From the NCBI GenBank assembly GCA_017626295.1, contig JAGAJB010000012.1, forward strand, positions 105,782 to 169,781: a stretch of DNA of 64,000 bases, written 5' to 3'. Shown here one piece after another: positions 7,986-17,061 of this stretch. Under the pieces are notes generated by a model that did no database searches, had not been told where the DNA came from, and was given only the letters and a program-made list of their open reading frames with translations. The stretch is from Clostridia bacterium. GTDB lineage: Bacteria > Bacillota > Clostridia > Oscillospirales > Acutalibacteraceae. Each line of letters starts with the position of its first letter. The first letter of the stretch is position 1. A program made the translations under genes and the position numbers.

Positions 7986-8711
7986 TCAGAAATTTTCTTT
8001 AAGCCATTTATAACTTCTTGTAATGTCATCAAGACCGCAAGGTTCGGGGTCATCATTTTCAAGAATTACCCATTCAATTCCGATAGCGTTTGCACCGTCA
8101 ACAACTTTTTCAAGGTCGTTTTCACCCTCGCCCAAGGCTTTGGGTTTATGGTCAACACCGTCTTTAATGTGAATAAGAACAATTTTATCTTTGTTTTCTT
8201 TGAGATATTCTGTGTTATCAATACCTGCACAGAAACTCCAATAGGTATCAACCTCAAGTTTACAACCGTCTTCGGAAATAATATCCATAGCATTTTTGCC
8301 GTCTTTAATATCTTCAAATTCTTCTGTATGGTTGTGGTAGTATGTATCCATACCAAGTTCCCGAGCCTTAACACCCGCAGCACCGAGAACTTCGCCTGTG
8401 TGCTTTGCTTCTTCATATGTTGAATGAGGCGCACCGCCTACACCGATATATTTACAACCAAGGGTTTTGCTGTATTGGAGTGTTTCGTCAAGTTTTTCGG
8501 GAAGATAGTCTTCAAGACCGAGATGTGTACCTACAACCGTAAGCCCTAATTCATCACATCGAGCCTTAAGTTCTTCTGCAGGAAGATTCTGATAGCCTGC
8601 GAACTCAACACCCTCAAAGCCTATTTCTTTAACTTTACCGAGAATATCAAGCAAATCGTTTCCGTTTTCAATATGGTCGCGAACCGAATAAAGTTGTACC
8701 GCAAATTTCAT
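7986..8711 (-). CDS. sugar phosphate isomerase/epimerase (TIM barrel)
   Basis: Second, shorter (241 residues) member of the xylose-isomerase-like family. It has EVKEIGFEGVEF-type opening helices, THLGLEDY, YYHNHTEEF with metal ligands, LEVDTYW and a C-terminal VILENDDPE glutamate. It is not a duplicate of its neighbour: the metal-ligand segments differ. Transcribed with the 6999 gene; GGAGA lies 7 bases before the ATG. Confidence 0.87.
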   Translation of the reverse strand: MKFAVQLYSVRDHIENGNDLLDILGKVKEIGFEGVEFAGYQNLPAEELKARCDELGLTVVGTHLGLEDYLPEKLDETLQYSKTLGCKYIGVGGAPHSTYEEAKHTGEVLGAAGVKARELGMDTYYHNHTEEFEDIKDGKNAMDIISEDGCKLEVDTYWSFCAGIDNTEYLKENKDKIVLIHIKDGVDHKPKALGEGENDLEKVVDGANAIGIEWVILENDDPEPCGLDDITRSYKWLKENF

Positions 8712-8763
8712 TTATTTTTCTCCTTGTTATAAATCTTAAATTGGGCAAATTTATATCCTACAT

Positions 8764-8869
8764 TACTTTGAATTAAAATTGTTCAGAGTGCCGTTTTTTA
8801 GCGAGTGGTGCTGTATACAGATACTGCCCCGAGCAAAAAACGGTGCTATGAGAAATTTTAATCAAAGTA
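8764..8869. repeat. 106-bp imperfect palindrome
   Basis: The left arm (from TACTTTGAATTAAAATT) and the right arm (ending AATCAAAGTA) pair over roughly 45 bases with a few mismatches, around a centre containing CTGTATACAG. The right arm includes the last codons of the dehydrogenase gene at 8858. It may be the transcription terminator of that gene or a small inverted-repeat element. Confidence 0.6.
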
Positions 8870-9946
8870 GACAGGTTTGCCTGTTTTAGCGGATTCATAT
8901 ATTGCTTCAAGAATTTGTGTTACGCAGAGTGCCTGGCGGGGAAGAACCACGGGGTCTGTGTCAGTTCTGATAGCGTTTATCCAACTTGATGCTTCCATCT
9001 CTGCAGGTGAGCCGTTTTTCTGACCTTCAAAGAAAGCCGCACCGCCTGCGTTAAGATTCGGTTTTTCAATGCACTGACGCTGATTTTTGATATAGTTAAG
9101 ACGTGCTTCGTCATTAAGAGTATCTGCACCGCCCTTGTCACCGCAAATCATATAGCAAGCCTCGTTAGGTTCCGCAATATTAAGAGCCCAACTTGATTCA
9201 AGGTTGATAACTGCGCCGTTTTTCATTTTTATAAAACCAAATGCAGAATCCTCAACTGTGAATTTTTCAGGATCCCACTGACCCCAAGCGTTACCCTGCT
9301 CTTTCTGGTCTGCAAGTTTTCTGAAAGTCTGACCTACAACCATTTCGGGTTCATAGTTATTCATAACCCAAAGTGTCATATCAAGAGCGTGAGTACCGAT
9401 GTCAATAAGGGGACCGCCGCCCTGTTCATATTCATTAAGGAAAACGCCCCATGTGGGAACTGCGCGGCGACGGATAGCAAGAGCCTTGCCGTAATAGATT
9501 TCACCAAATTCGCCGTTGTCTGCACACTGTTTAACATAAAGGTTTTCGGGAGTCTGACGGTTCTGATAACCGATAGAAAGTTTTTTTCCTGTTCTTTCAG
9601 CGGCTTCGCACATTGCTTTTGCTTCTTCGTATGTTTTTGCCATAGGCTTTTCACACATAACGTGCTTACCTGCTTCAAGTGAATCAATAGTTATAAAACT
9701 GTGAGAACGGTTAGGTGTGCAAACATGAACAATATCAATGCTTTCGTCCTTAAGAAGTTCCTTGTAATCCTCATAAACTTTTGCATCGGGTGTACCGAAT
9801 TTTTCAGCGGCTTTTTCTGCGCGTTCGAGAACGATGTCACAGAAAGCAACCATCTCAACACCATCCACTTTTGAAAGTGCGGGCATATGCTTACCGTTGG
9901 CAATACCGCCGCAACCAATAATACCTATTTTATAAACTTTATCCAT
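8858..9946 (-). CDS. Gfo/Idh/MocA-family oxidoreductase
   Basis: NAD(P)-dependent sugar or inositol dehydrogenase, 362 residues. An N-terminal Rossmann fold carries GIIGCGGIANGKH, and CEKPMAKTYEEA is the family lysine motif (EKP). The substrate-domain segment GGGPLIDIGTHALDM has the catalytic DxxxH arrangement. The start at 9946 is preceded by GGAGG; the longer in-frame start at 9988 has no site. It heads the run with the two TIM-barrel epimerases and sits among mannosidase genes, so it probably acts on a released sugar. Exact substrate unknown. Confidence 0.9.
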   Translation of the reverse strand: MDKVYKIGIIGCGGIANGKHMPALSKVDGVEMVAFCDIVLERAEKAAEKFGTPDAKVYEDYKELLKDESIDIVHVCTPNRSHSFITIDSLEAGKHVMCEKPMAKTYEEAKAMCEAAERTGKKLSIGYQNRQTPENLYVKQCADNGEFGEIYYGKALAIRRRAVPTWGVFLNEYEQGGGPLIDIGTHALDMTLWVMNNYEPEMVVGQTFRKLADQKEQGNAWGQWDPEKFTVEDSAFGFIKMKNGAVINLESSWALNIAEPNEACYMICGDKGGADTLNDEARLNYIKNQRQCIEKPNLNAGGAAFFEGQKNGSPAEMEASSWINAIRTDTDPVVLPRQALCVTQILEAIYESAKTGKPVYFD

Positions 9947-9993
9947 AAACGGACCTCCTTTTTCATATATAAAGGTTACTTTATACACCTATA

Positions 9994-10021
9994 ATTATAT
10001 TGCTTTTAATATTTATTTCAA
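9994..10021 (-). promoter_or_regulatory. promoter of the dehydrogenase-epimerase run
   Basis: Minus-strand TTGAAA, 16-bp spacer, TATAAT, about 48 bases before the start of the dehydrogenase gene. Confidence 0.6.
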
Positions 10022-10090
10022 TAGAAAAAGCCAATAAAACAAGCCTTTAAAAATAACAAAAATACAGCCCGATATTTAGGAAAAACACAC

Positions 10091-10117
10091 AAAAAAAGAC
10101 CTCTCCGAAAGGAGAGG
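10091..10117 (-). terminator. terminator of the phosphatase gene
   Basis: CCTCTCC/GGAGAGG with a four-base loop and a seven-T tract on the minus strand, shortly past the stop codon. Confidence 0.9.
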
Positions 10118-10133
10118 CCCAATTATTTAATTA

Positions 10134-11651
10134 TCAGAATAAACCACCGATTATCTGGGGAAGAAGTTTTCCGATATAAGTGAAGATAAGTCCGAAGATT
10201 TCTGTGAAGAAGTTAGCAACTGTACCGTCAAGAGAACCGATGAAGTCTGTGGGAAGTTTTGCATCCTCAATATCACCGTCTTTAACAGTTTTCTTTATAG
10301 CGTATTCGTCAACCATTGTAACTTTCTGAGTATCGTCGTTAACAACGTATGCTCTGTATACAAGGTAGTCACCGTCAACTTCAACGTTAGCGAAGCAACC
10401 GCCGGCATTGGGGTTTGTTTCTACACCGTTTTCATTCTTTTCGGATCTTGTTGTGAAGTAAACATCTGCGCAATCCATAATAGGATCAATGGGATTTTCA
10501 TTTACGCCGTATCTCTTTGTACCTGCTGTTGAGGGAAGAATGTAAACAGCGCCGTCGGGGTTAACAGCAAATGTTGTATCAACACCGTTGTGTTTTTCTG
10601 TTACGTAAACTGTATCTTCGCAAACTGCGTCGCCTGCTACCTGCCATGTTCTCATATACATATGGTCGTGGCCGGAAAGAACCATATCAACGCCTGTTTC
10701 GTCAACAATTTCGATAATAGTTTCTCTCATAGCAAGAGTATCGGGTTTGTTGATATTCTTACCTGCAGAATATGCTGCTCTGTGGAGAAGAAGAACTTTC
10801 CACTGTGCATCAGAACTTGTAATATCGTTATAAATCCAGTTTCTCTGTGCTTCTGTCATGGGGTACATATCGTTTGAGTTGAGAACTGTGAAATGAGCAT
10901 TACCGTAGTCATATGAATAATATGTACCGTTAATGCCGTTTGTTGTGCCTTCACCGGGAAGAAGGTTAAATACTGTATCAAACCAACCAACATTAAGTTT
11001 ATTGGTGATGTTACCTTCGTGGTTACCTGCAACGGGAACAAGTGTAAGGTTTGTGTTAGCCTTTTCAAATGCCTGACCGTACCAGTTCCACTCGTCGTTT
11101 GTGCAGTCATTAACAAAGTCACCGAGGTTGATAACAAATTCAGCATCTTTATCTTTCTTCATTGCTGCATCCATAACAAGTGCTGCCTGCTGGAAGTTTT
11201 CGAGGCTGCTTGCCTGAACGTCTGCAATAGCGATGAATGAGAAACTGTCGTCACCGTCGTCAGTAACGAATTTACCTACCTTGCTCCAGATGTCTCTGTC
11301 AGCACTACCTACACGGTAACGGTATTCTGTACCTTTTTCAAGACCTGTAGCAACAACCTTGTGGCAGAAATAATCTTCCCACTCGGAAACTGTACCGTCA
11401 AACTGAATAGCATTATCAAAGCCTGATGCTTTATAATCTGATACGGGAACTATCTGAATTGCAGTATCGCACTTTTTCTCTGTAAACCAAGTGAAACCGC
11501 GCTGAGTCTGTGAATCACCGTACATTGTGCAGTTGATACGAATTGCGTCGAAACCTGTGTCGCCCTCTGCAGAACCGCTGATACCAATGCAACTGAAAAG
11601 CATAATAACTGCGATTAAAACTGCAAGAGTTCTTTTTGCTGTCATCTTCAT
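10134..11651 (-). CDS. secreted purple acid phosphatase-like metallophosphoesterase
   Basis: Probably an exported phosphatase. Signal peptide (about 1-28, ending SGSAEG), then a fibronectin-type/purple acid phosphatase N-terminal beta domain (to about 130: TEYRYRVGSADRDIW), then a catalytic domain with IAIADVQ, INLGDFVND, VAGNHEG, LLLHRAAYS and LSGHDHMYMRT. The first motif has Gln rather than the usual His, as in the 3371 gene. The last 25 residues form a hydrophobic tail (ENFFTEIFGLIFTYIG type), like those at 667 and 6222. Monocistronic: own promoter and terminator. Start supported by GGAGG five bases upstream. Confidence 0.85.
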   Translation of the reverse strand: MKMTAKRTLAVLIAVIMLFSCIGISGSAEGDTGFDAIRINCTMYGDSQTQRGFTWFTEKKCDTAIQIVPVSDYKASGFDNAIQFDGTVSEWEDYFCHKVVATGLEKGTEYRYRVGSADRDIWSKVGKFVTDDGDDSFSFIAIADVQASSLENFQQAALVMDAAMKKDKDAEFVINLGDFVNDCTNDEWNWYGQAFEKANTNLTLVPVAGNHEGNITNKLNVGWFDTVFNLLPGEGTTNGINGTYYSYDYGNAHFTVLNSNDMYPMTEAQRNWIYNDITSSDAQWKVLLLHRAAYSAGKNINKPDTLAMRETIIEIVDETGVDMVLSGHDHMYMRTWQVAGDAVCEDTVYVTEKHNGVDTTFAVNPDGAVYILPSTAGTKRYGVNENPIDPIMDCADVYFTTRSEKNENGVETNPNAGGCFANVEVDGDYLVYRAYVVNDDTQKVTMVDEYAIKKTVKDGDIEDAKLPTDFIGSLDGTVANFFTEIFGLIFTYIGKLLPQIIGGLF

Positions 11652-11723
11652 AACTACCTCCGTAATTATTAAAATAGATTTTCCGGGAAGAGTTCATACT
11701 ACTACCCATTTTTATTCTTTTTC

Positions 11724-11752
11724 ATTATACACGCAAATTCCTCATATTTCAA
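11724..11752 (-). promoter_or_regulatory. promoter of the secreted phosphatase gene
   Basis: Minus-strand TTGAAA, exactly 17 bp, TATAAT; about 70 bases before the start codon. Confidence 0.7.
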
Positions 11753-11810
11753 TAGCATTTTTAAATTTTACCAATTTAACTATTACAGAGTGTAAATTTT
11801 GTTGAAAACA

Positions 11811-11845
11811 TAAAAAACAGAAAGGACGGTTTTTGCCGTCCTTTC
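11811..11845 (-). terminator. terminator of the GH38 gene
   Basis: Stem GAAAGGACGG/CCGTCCTTTC with a T-rich tail on the minus strand. Confidence 0.9.
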
Positions 11846-11851
11846 AAAAAA

Positions 11852-14800
11852 TTATTTCATTTTAACTTTGTAGCACTTGATTTCGAAGGGATTGATTTCA
11901 AAGTTAAGTGCATTGCCGTCAGCAATATCAACCGCAACATCATTTCTTTCAAGAAGGTCGCATTCGTAAACCGCTTCAATATCTGCAAAAAGTTTTGCAG
12001 AAACTTTGGTACGGCTGCCTGCTTTTTCTACGAAACGAACGATGTAAGCATCTTCATCCTCGCATTTTTTAACTGCTTCAAGAGTAACGTTCTTGCCGTC
12101 AACACTGATGAATGATGCAGTATCTGCACCGCTTGCGCTACCGCTGATTTCAACGGGAACTGCGGGGTTGTTGATTTCAAGACCTCTTACGAGAGTTTCA
12201 GCCTGTTTCCAGTTACCTGCGTGAGGATAAATTGAATATGTGAAGTAGTGGTCGCCACGATCTGATTTGGGGTCGGGGTTCATAGGAGCCTTGAGAAGAG
12301 TGATTATCATTCTCTGTTTGTCAACCTCATAACCGTATTTACAGTCGTTAAGGATTGATACACCGTAGTTAACTTCACTCATATCAATGAAGTTATGAGC
12401 AGAAACCTCAAACTTAGCCTTGTCATAAGGATTATGACGGTAGTTTGAACTTTCGATAGTTGCATAAGCAATATCACGGGTGAACTTCTGAGCCTTAACA
12501 TCAACATCGAAGCCGACTTTAAGAAGTTTTTCCTGTTCATTCCAGTTGATGAATGTATCAAAGTCAACTCTGTCAAGTTCATTGTAGATAATGATATTCT
12601 GCTTAACGAGTGACTTGTTGATAACTTTTTCAATTGAAACAACTGTGAATACATCGCCTGTTGCAATGCCTGTTACCTTACCGGGTTCTGTATCGAACTG
12701 ACGGTCAACGTAAGAAGCAACAATGTCCCAGGCGTCATATTTACCGGGAAGGTCTTCGTAAAGTCTGAATACGTTACCTTTACCTGAAAGAACTTCTCTG
12801 TTGTTCTTCTTATCGAAGATAGAAACGAGTTCTGCACTTTCATCAAGAACAAGTCTGAAGTTGTCGTTTTCAACAGTGTTGCCAAAAGCACCTACTGCTG
12901 TTGCTTCGCTTACTGCGGCATCCTTTGTATAATAAATCTTATAACCTACTGCGGGGATGTCCTTAGCAACGAATACGAGTACCTTTGTACCGTCAAGTTT
13001 TGTATAAACCTGAGTAGCAACTTTGTTACCGTCTGCATCGTAAATTTCAACATCCTTGTAGGGAAGTTCAACTTTCTGTGTTGCAGCAGTACCGAGAGAG
13101 TTGAAGAGTGCAAAAGGTTTGCCGTATTTTGGGGCTCCGTTAACGTTACCTGCAATAACGTTAAGTGCTTCGTCACGAACGCTTTCACCGATAGCAATAA
13201 TATCATCGTAAATAGCGCAAAGGTCGCCGAATACTTCCGTGATGTGAGAACCGGGAAGTGAATCGTGGAACTGGTTAGTAAGAATAGCCTGCCAACCTTC
13301 GTTGAGTTTTTCAAGAGGATACTTATAACCGTATCTCATGGCGATACTTGCGAACATTTCTGCCTGACGGTAGAGGTTTTCCGAGTATCTGTTGAGTTTC
13401 TTGAGAAGAGCCTTTGTTGTATGAACACCGCGGTGCTCTTCAAGGTAAAGTTCATCTTTCCAAGTGGGGATATTATCCTCAGTTGCTTTTGCTTTCATAC
13501 GTGCAAGAGAATCTTCAATCTTGCTTGTCTGAGTTTTTGGAAGACCGGGGAAGTTTTTATAACGTTTAACATACTCAAGCATTTCGGTGTCAACACCGCC
13601 GCCGCCGTCACCCCAGCCGTAGCAGTACATAGATTCGCCGATAGTTTCTTTATCGGTGTACTTTTTCCAGTTAACTTTAAGGGAGTCTGCCTCAACAGTA
13701 CCGATAAAGTGTGTGGGGGGAACAATGGAGAATACCTTTGAGCCGTCGGGACCTTCCCACCAGAAAGTATTATACTGCCAGGGGTTAGTGTCATTCCAGA
13801 TACCCATTTTATGAGTTACGAAATATTCAACGCCTGCTTTTTTAAGAATCTGAGGCATTGCGTAACCGTTACCGAAAACGTCGGGAACCCAACAAGTTTT
13901 GGGTGTGATACCGAATGTCTTTTCAGCAAAACGAACACCGTGGAGAAGTTGACGTACAAAAGATTCACCGGAAACAAGGTTACAGTCGGGTTCAACCCAC
14001 ATTGCACCGATGTATTCCCATCTGCCCTCTTTAATGCGTTCTTTAACCTGTTTGTAAAGAGCAGGGTATCTCTTTTCCATTTCAATATATGTAGGTGCAG
14101 TACTCTGAGAGAAAATGAAGTCATCATACTGCTCCATAAGACGAAGCATTGTAGCGTGAGTTCTGCCGAGTTTACGGATATACTCTTTATATGCCCACAT
14201 AAATACAATATCAAGGTGGGAGTTACCTACAAGTGCAAGTGTACCCTCTGATTTGTATGAAGTGTTGTTATAAACTTTCTCTTTAAGAATCTTCTGAGCT
14301 TCGCGAAGACCTGCTTTGAATTCTTCGCCGTCAAGGTCAAAGTTTACGTAAGTAAACGCCTCTTTAAGCGTTGCTCTGATAAGTTCCTGAAGTCCTGTAT
14401 CGTGAACAGGCATAAAGAGTGCATTGAATACAGCCTTGAAATCCCAATAAATTTCTTCAATTTCGGGGTCAACAACGCCGATAAATGAGCAAGAAAGAGT
14501 TTTTACGGTTGACTCGTTTGAGTGCCATACATAATATGACTCAATGTCAACGTCGTAGTGCTCATCACCCTTAGCGCAGTCTGTAAGAAGAACAGAGTTT
14601 CTGAAGGGGTCAAGACCCTGATAAGGCTCACCGTTAAGAGTAAGAAGTGAGTCGCCGCCGAAGTATACGTTAAGAGTTACTTTTTTACCCTTGAAACGTT
14701 CGGGCATATCAAAGGAGTTTTTGAAGAAAGCACTCCAACCGTTGTTACCCCAACGGTCGCCAACGTTAAGTTCTTTCCATTCATCATAAAGGAATTCATA

Positions 14801-15028
14801 ATCGTCAACACCTTTATAAATGCATTCCTTCATTTTCCATGCAGGAATGGATTCAATATCGGTGTAAATTCTCTTTTTAAGGTTTTTGATTTTAAGCGCC
14901 GCAACATCGTCAAAAGAGAAAATACCTCTCTGTTTGCCTTTTGTGGCATCGCGCCAATCATCAACATGGGCATCCATAGCGTCAAGAGCCGCTACTGCAT
15001 CCATATTTTTAATCTCAGCCAAAGCCAT
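11852..15028 (-). CDS. alpha-mannosidase, glycoside hydrolase family 38
   Basis: Zinc-dependent retaining alpha-mannosidase, 1058 residues, the length of Ams1/MAN2C1-type enzymes. The N-terminal cap is followed by the catalytic domain with GNSHLDIVFMW (zinc His and Asp), WVEPDCNLVSGES (nucleophile Asp), CWVPDVFGNGYAMP and NQFHDSLPGSH (zinc His), then the all-beta C-terminal domains. No signal peptide, so it works on imported oligosaccharides. It is divergent from the sugar symporter gene at 15242 and is not closely related to the second GH38 at 18376. Start uncertain: the ATG at 15028 sits only two bases after AAAGGA, and a TTG two codons on has better spacing. Confidence 0.93.
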   Translation of the reverse strand: MALAEIKNMDAVAALDAMDAHVDDWRDATKGKQRGIFSFDDVAALKIKNLKKRIYTDIESIPAWKMKECIYKGVDDYEFLYDEWKELNVGDRWGNNGWSAFFKNSFDMPERFKGKKVTLNVYFGGDSLLTLNGEPYQGLDPFRNSVLLTDCAKGDEHYDVDIESYYVWHSNESTVKTLSCSFIGVVDPEIEEIYWDFKAVFNALFMPVHDTGLQELIRATLKEAFTYVNFDLDGEEFKAGLREAQKILKEKVYNNTSYKSEGTLALVGNSHLDIVFMWAYKEYIRKLGRTHATMLRLMEQYDDFIFSQSTAPTYIEMEKRYPALYKQVKERIKEGRWEYIGAMWVEPDCNLVSGESFVRQLLHGVRFAEKTFGITPKTCWVPDVFGNGYAMPQILKKAGVEYFVTHKMGIWNDTNPWQYNTFWWEGPDGSKVFSIVPPTHFIGTVEADSLKVNWKKYTDKETIGESMYCYGWGDGGGGVDTEMLEYVKRYKNFPGLPKTQTSKIEDSLARMKAKATEDNIPTWKDELYLEEHRGVHTTKALLKKLNRYSENLYRQAEMFASIAMRYGYKYPLEKLNEGWQAILTNQFHDSLPGSHITEVFGDLCAIYDDIIAIGESVRDEALNVIAGNVNGAPKYGKPFALFNSLGTAATQKVELPYKDVEIYDADGNKVATQVYTKLDGTKVLVFVAKDIPAVGYKIYYTKDAAVSEATAVGAFGNTVENDNFRLVLDESAELVSIFDKKNNREVLSGKGNVFRLYEDLPGKYDAWDIVASYVDRQFDTEPGKVTGIATGDVFTVVSIEKVINKSLVKQNIIIYNELDRVDFDTFINWNEQEKLLKVGFDVDVKAQKFTRDIAYATIESSNYRHNPYDKAKFEVSAHNFIDMSEVNYGVSILNDCKYGYEVDKQRMIITLLKAPMNPDPKSDRGDHYFTYSIYPHAGNWKQAETLVRGLEINNPAVPVEISGSASGADTASFISVDGKNVTLEAVKKCEDEDAYIVRFVEKAGSRTKVSAKLFADIEAVYECDLLERNDVAVDIADGNALNFEINPFEIKCYKVKMK

Positions 15029-15102
15029 CGTCCTTTCTTAAACCAGAAATTAAAACAAGACATAACTTCCGATTTTATTTCTAAATAAGTATAGCACCAT
15101 AA

Positions 15103-15167
15103 ATTGTAAATGGCAAGTGGGAAATGGGAAAATTAGTTCCGTAACTCCTCACTCCTAACTCCTAATT
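15103..15167. repeat. two heptanucleotide arrays
   Basis: First array (15103-15136): units attgtaa, atggcaa, gtgggaa, atgggaa. After TTCCG a second array (15141-15167) has units of the form actcctN. Both keep a 7-bp phase. Confidence 0.7.
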
Positions 15168-15178
15168 AAAATTAACTA

Positions 15179-15208
15179 TTGCTTTACCACACCGTAATAC
15201 TGTATAAT
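15179..15208 (+). promoter_or_regulatory. promoter of the sugar symporter gene
   Basis: TTGCTT, 18-bp spacer with TG just before the -10, TATAAT (15203-15208); 33 bases before the start codon. Confidence 0.65.
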
Positions 15209-15241
15209 AAGTATAACTTCAGCAAGAAAAAGGTGAAAGGT

Positions 15242-16684
15242 ATGAAATACATTGATAAAAAAGAGCGACTGAACTTTTACGTCGGTCTTTCAGGTCAAAA
15301 CATAGTTTACTCATTTATAGGTGCGGGATTTTTCACCTATTTTATGACGGATATTGCTCTGTTTCCTGCGGCGGTTGTATCTGTTTTACTAATTCTTATG
15401 AAGGTCTGGGACGGTATAAACGACCCGCTTATCGGCTCCATTGTTGACAGACATTCCTTCAAAAACGGCGAAAAACTTCGCCCTCTTCTTCGCTATACTC
15501 CTCTCCCCGTCGGTATTTTTACAGTGCTTATTTTCCTTGTTTTTTCCACAAAAGAAGATTTGCTTTGGTTACGTATTGCATACTTCATAATTATGTACAT
15601 AGGTTGGGATATAAGTTACACAATACAGGACGTAGCGATGTGGGGCATTACTGCATCCGTATCGCCCAACAGTGACGAGCGTGATAATTTTGTAAAATGG
15701 GCTCGTACGGTAGGCTCTTGCGTATATGGTGTTTTCAGCGCTCTCATACCTATGGCAATTGAAATGGTGGCAAATGCAACGAAAAGCAAAATGGCGGTTG
15801 TCACACTTGTTTTTGCAGTAATATTAGGTATGGGTGGGGCAATGATCAGTGCAAGAGCATATAAAGCACAGGAACGCGTTCTTGTTAAGCCCGAGAATCA
15901 GCAAAAATCAATTTTTGAAAGTTTTTCACTTCTTTTCAAAAACAAAATGCTAATGCTTGTAACCCTCTCTAACCTTTTCGGCGCATTGGGTTTCGGCGGT
16001 CAACTTACAGTTTACTTTTTCAAATACAAAGTTCCCACAGATTTCCTTGGTGCAGACAGTATCATAGGTGCTTTAGGACTTACCACTATTTACGGTGCAA
16101 TTACATACGGACCTCAATTTATCGGTATGATATTCGCAGATAAAATCAAAAAACTTTTCAAAGGCTATGTAAACGCCCTTATATTTATGCAAGCGCTTAA
16201 CATTGTAACAAGAGTAATCGCTTTTGCTATCGGTTTCGAGGGCATAAACCTTTGGATAGGTATGATTCTTATGGCAATCGGCTGTATTCCCATGGGCGCC
16301 GCAAGTATTGCGCAAACCTCCATATTCTGCGACAGTATCGATTATATGGAATGGAAAACAGGCAAACGTATGGAGGGTGTTACATTCTCAATGCAGACGT
16401 TCTTCACAAAAGTTTCAAGCGGTATCACCGCAGGTCTTGCAACACTTGCACTTTCAGCCTTAGGATATGTTGCGGTTGATGACTCCGCCGCAACGTTTAT
16501 CGGTACACAGACTGCCGCATTTGACACTTGGATATGGCCCTTATTTATGCTCACTCCTGCAATAGCAAGCCTTCTTTATATAATCCCCTTGCTCTTCATA
16601 AGATACACTCCCGAAAAGAGAGCACAGGTTGAAAAAGAACTTGCCGAAAGACGAGCAACAATAAAAATGCAAAATGCAGAATGA
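15242..16684 (+). CDS. GPH-family sugar:cation symporter
   Basis: Glycoside-pentoside-hexuronide (MelB-like) transporter of the major facilitator superfamily, 480 residues with 12 hydrophobic segments. The family loop KVWDGINDPLIGSIVDR is near residues 55-70, with DYMEWKTGKRMEG in the late cytoplasmic loop. It probably imports mannosides or related oligosaccharides for the GH38 enzymes on both sides. The ATG at 15242 is used because GAAAGG directly precedes it; an upstream frame opening at 15179 overlaps the promoter. The last residues (KMQNAE) are encoded by a heptanucleotide repeat array, so the native C-terminus has been altered. Confidence 0.9.
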   Translation: MKYIDKKERLNFYVGLSGQNIVYSFIGAGFFTYFMTDIALFPAAVVSVLLILMKVWDGINDPLIGSIVDRHSFKNGEKLRPLLRYTPLPVGIFTVLIFLVFSTKEDLLWLRIAYFIIMYIGWDISYTIQDVAMWGITASVSPNSDERDNFVKWARTVGSCVYGVFSALIPMAIEMVANATKSKMAVVTLVFAVILGMGGAMISARAYKAQERVLVKPENQQKSIFESFSLLFKNKMLMLVTLSNLFGALGFGGQLTVYFFKYKVPTDFLGADSIIGALGLTTIYGAITYGPQFIGMIFADKIKKLFKGYVNALIFMQALNIVTRVIAFAIGFEGINLWIGMILMAIGCIPMGAASIAQTSIFCDSIDYMEWKTGKRMEGVTFSMQTFFTKVSSGITAGLATLALSALGYVAVDDSAATFIGTQTAAFDTWIWPLFMLTPAIASLLYIIPLLFIRYTPEKRAQVEKELAERRATIKMQNAE

Positions 16685-16701
16685 AAAATGCAAAATTTCG
16701 G
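16664..16701. repeat. heptanucleotide array crossing the symporter stop codon
   Basis: Units aaaatgc, aaaatgc, agaatga, aaaatgc, then aaaatttcgg. The symporter stop codon falls inside the array. Confidence 0.75.
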
Positions 16702-16740
16702 GGCAAAGCCGATTTTAACGCTTAATCTCTTCAAATGTAA

Positions 16741-16783
16741 AAATGAAACTGATTAGAAAAAACACCTAATCAGTTTCATTTTT
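16741..16783. terminator. bidirectional terminator of symporter and small gene
   Basis: A 16-bp stem with a 9-base loop and A/T flanks. On the minus strand the 5' arm contains the last codons and stop of the small gene at 16766. Confidence 0.85.
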
Positions 16784-16948
16784 CGTTTCATACAACGGAT
16801 AAACTCTGTCGACCTCTCCACCGCTTATATAGATATTCTCTGCTTCTATTTGACCTTCTTTGAGAATTTCTTTAAGTTTATCAATATCACTTTCCCGTAA
16901 AGCGGTTGTTATAACATTGAATAATCTGTAATACATTTGCTTATACAT
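16766..16948 (-). CDS. small acidic helical protein, unknown
   Basis: About 60 residues, no recognised family. The sequence is largely helical (TTALRESDIDKLKEILKEGQIEAENIY) with no signal peptide or membrane segment. The ATG at 16948 follows GAGGTGAGA; a longer in-frame start lacks a site. A textbook promoter precedes it and a terminator overlaps its end, so it is a stand-alone expressed unit. It is divergent from a ribbon-helix-helix protein gene at 17062, an arrangement seen with small regulator pairs. Confidence 0.65.
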   Translation of the reverse strand: MYKQMYYRLFNVITTALRESDIDKLKEILKEGQIEAENIYISGGEVDRVYPLYETKNETD

Positions 16949-16971
16949 AATCTCACCTCTGCTCAAAACAC

Positions 16972-17000
16972 ATTATATCACAGTTGTACATGTTTTGCAA
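16972..17000 (-). promoter_or_regulatory. consensus promoter of the small acidic protein gene
   Basis: Minus-strand TTGCAA, 17-bp spacer, TATAAT. TTGCAA is its own complement, so it could also be a -35 element for the divergent gene, though no well-spaced -10 is evident there. Confidence 0.8.
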
Positions 17001-17061
17001 TACATTCGTAATGCATAAAATATATAAAATAATATATATAATTATGGCTGAGGTGAAAATA

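Noticed and set aside
13265..14251. plus-strand ORFs of 146-158 residues inside the GH38 gene
   Set aside because: Antisense shadows of the GH38 reading frame, lacking ribosome sites and recognisable domains.
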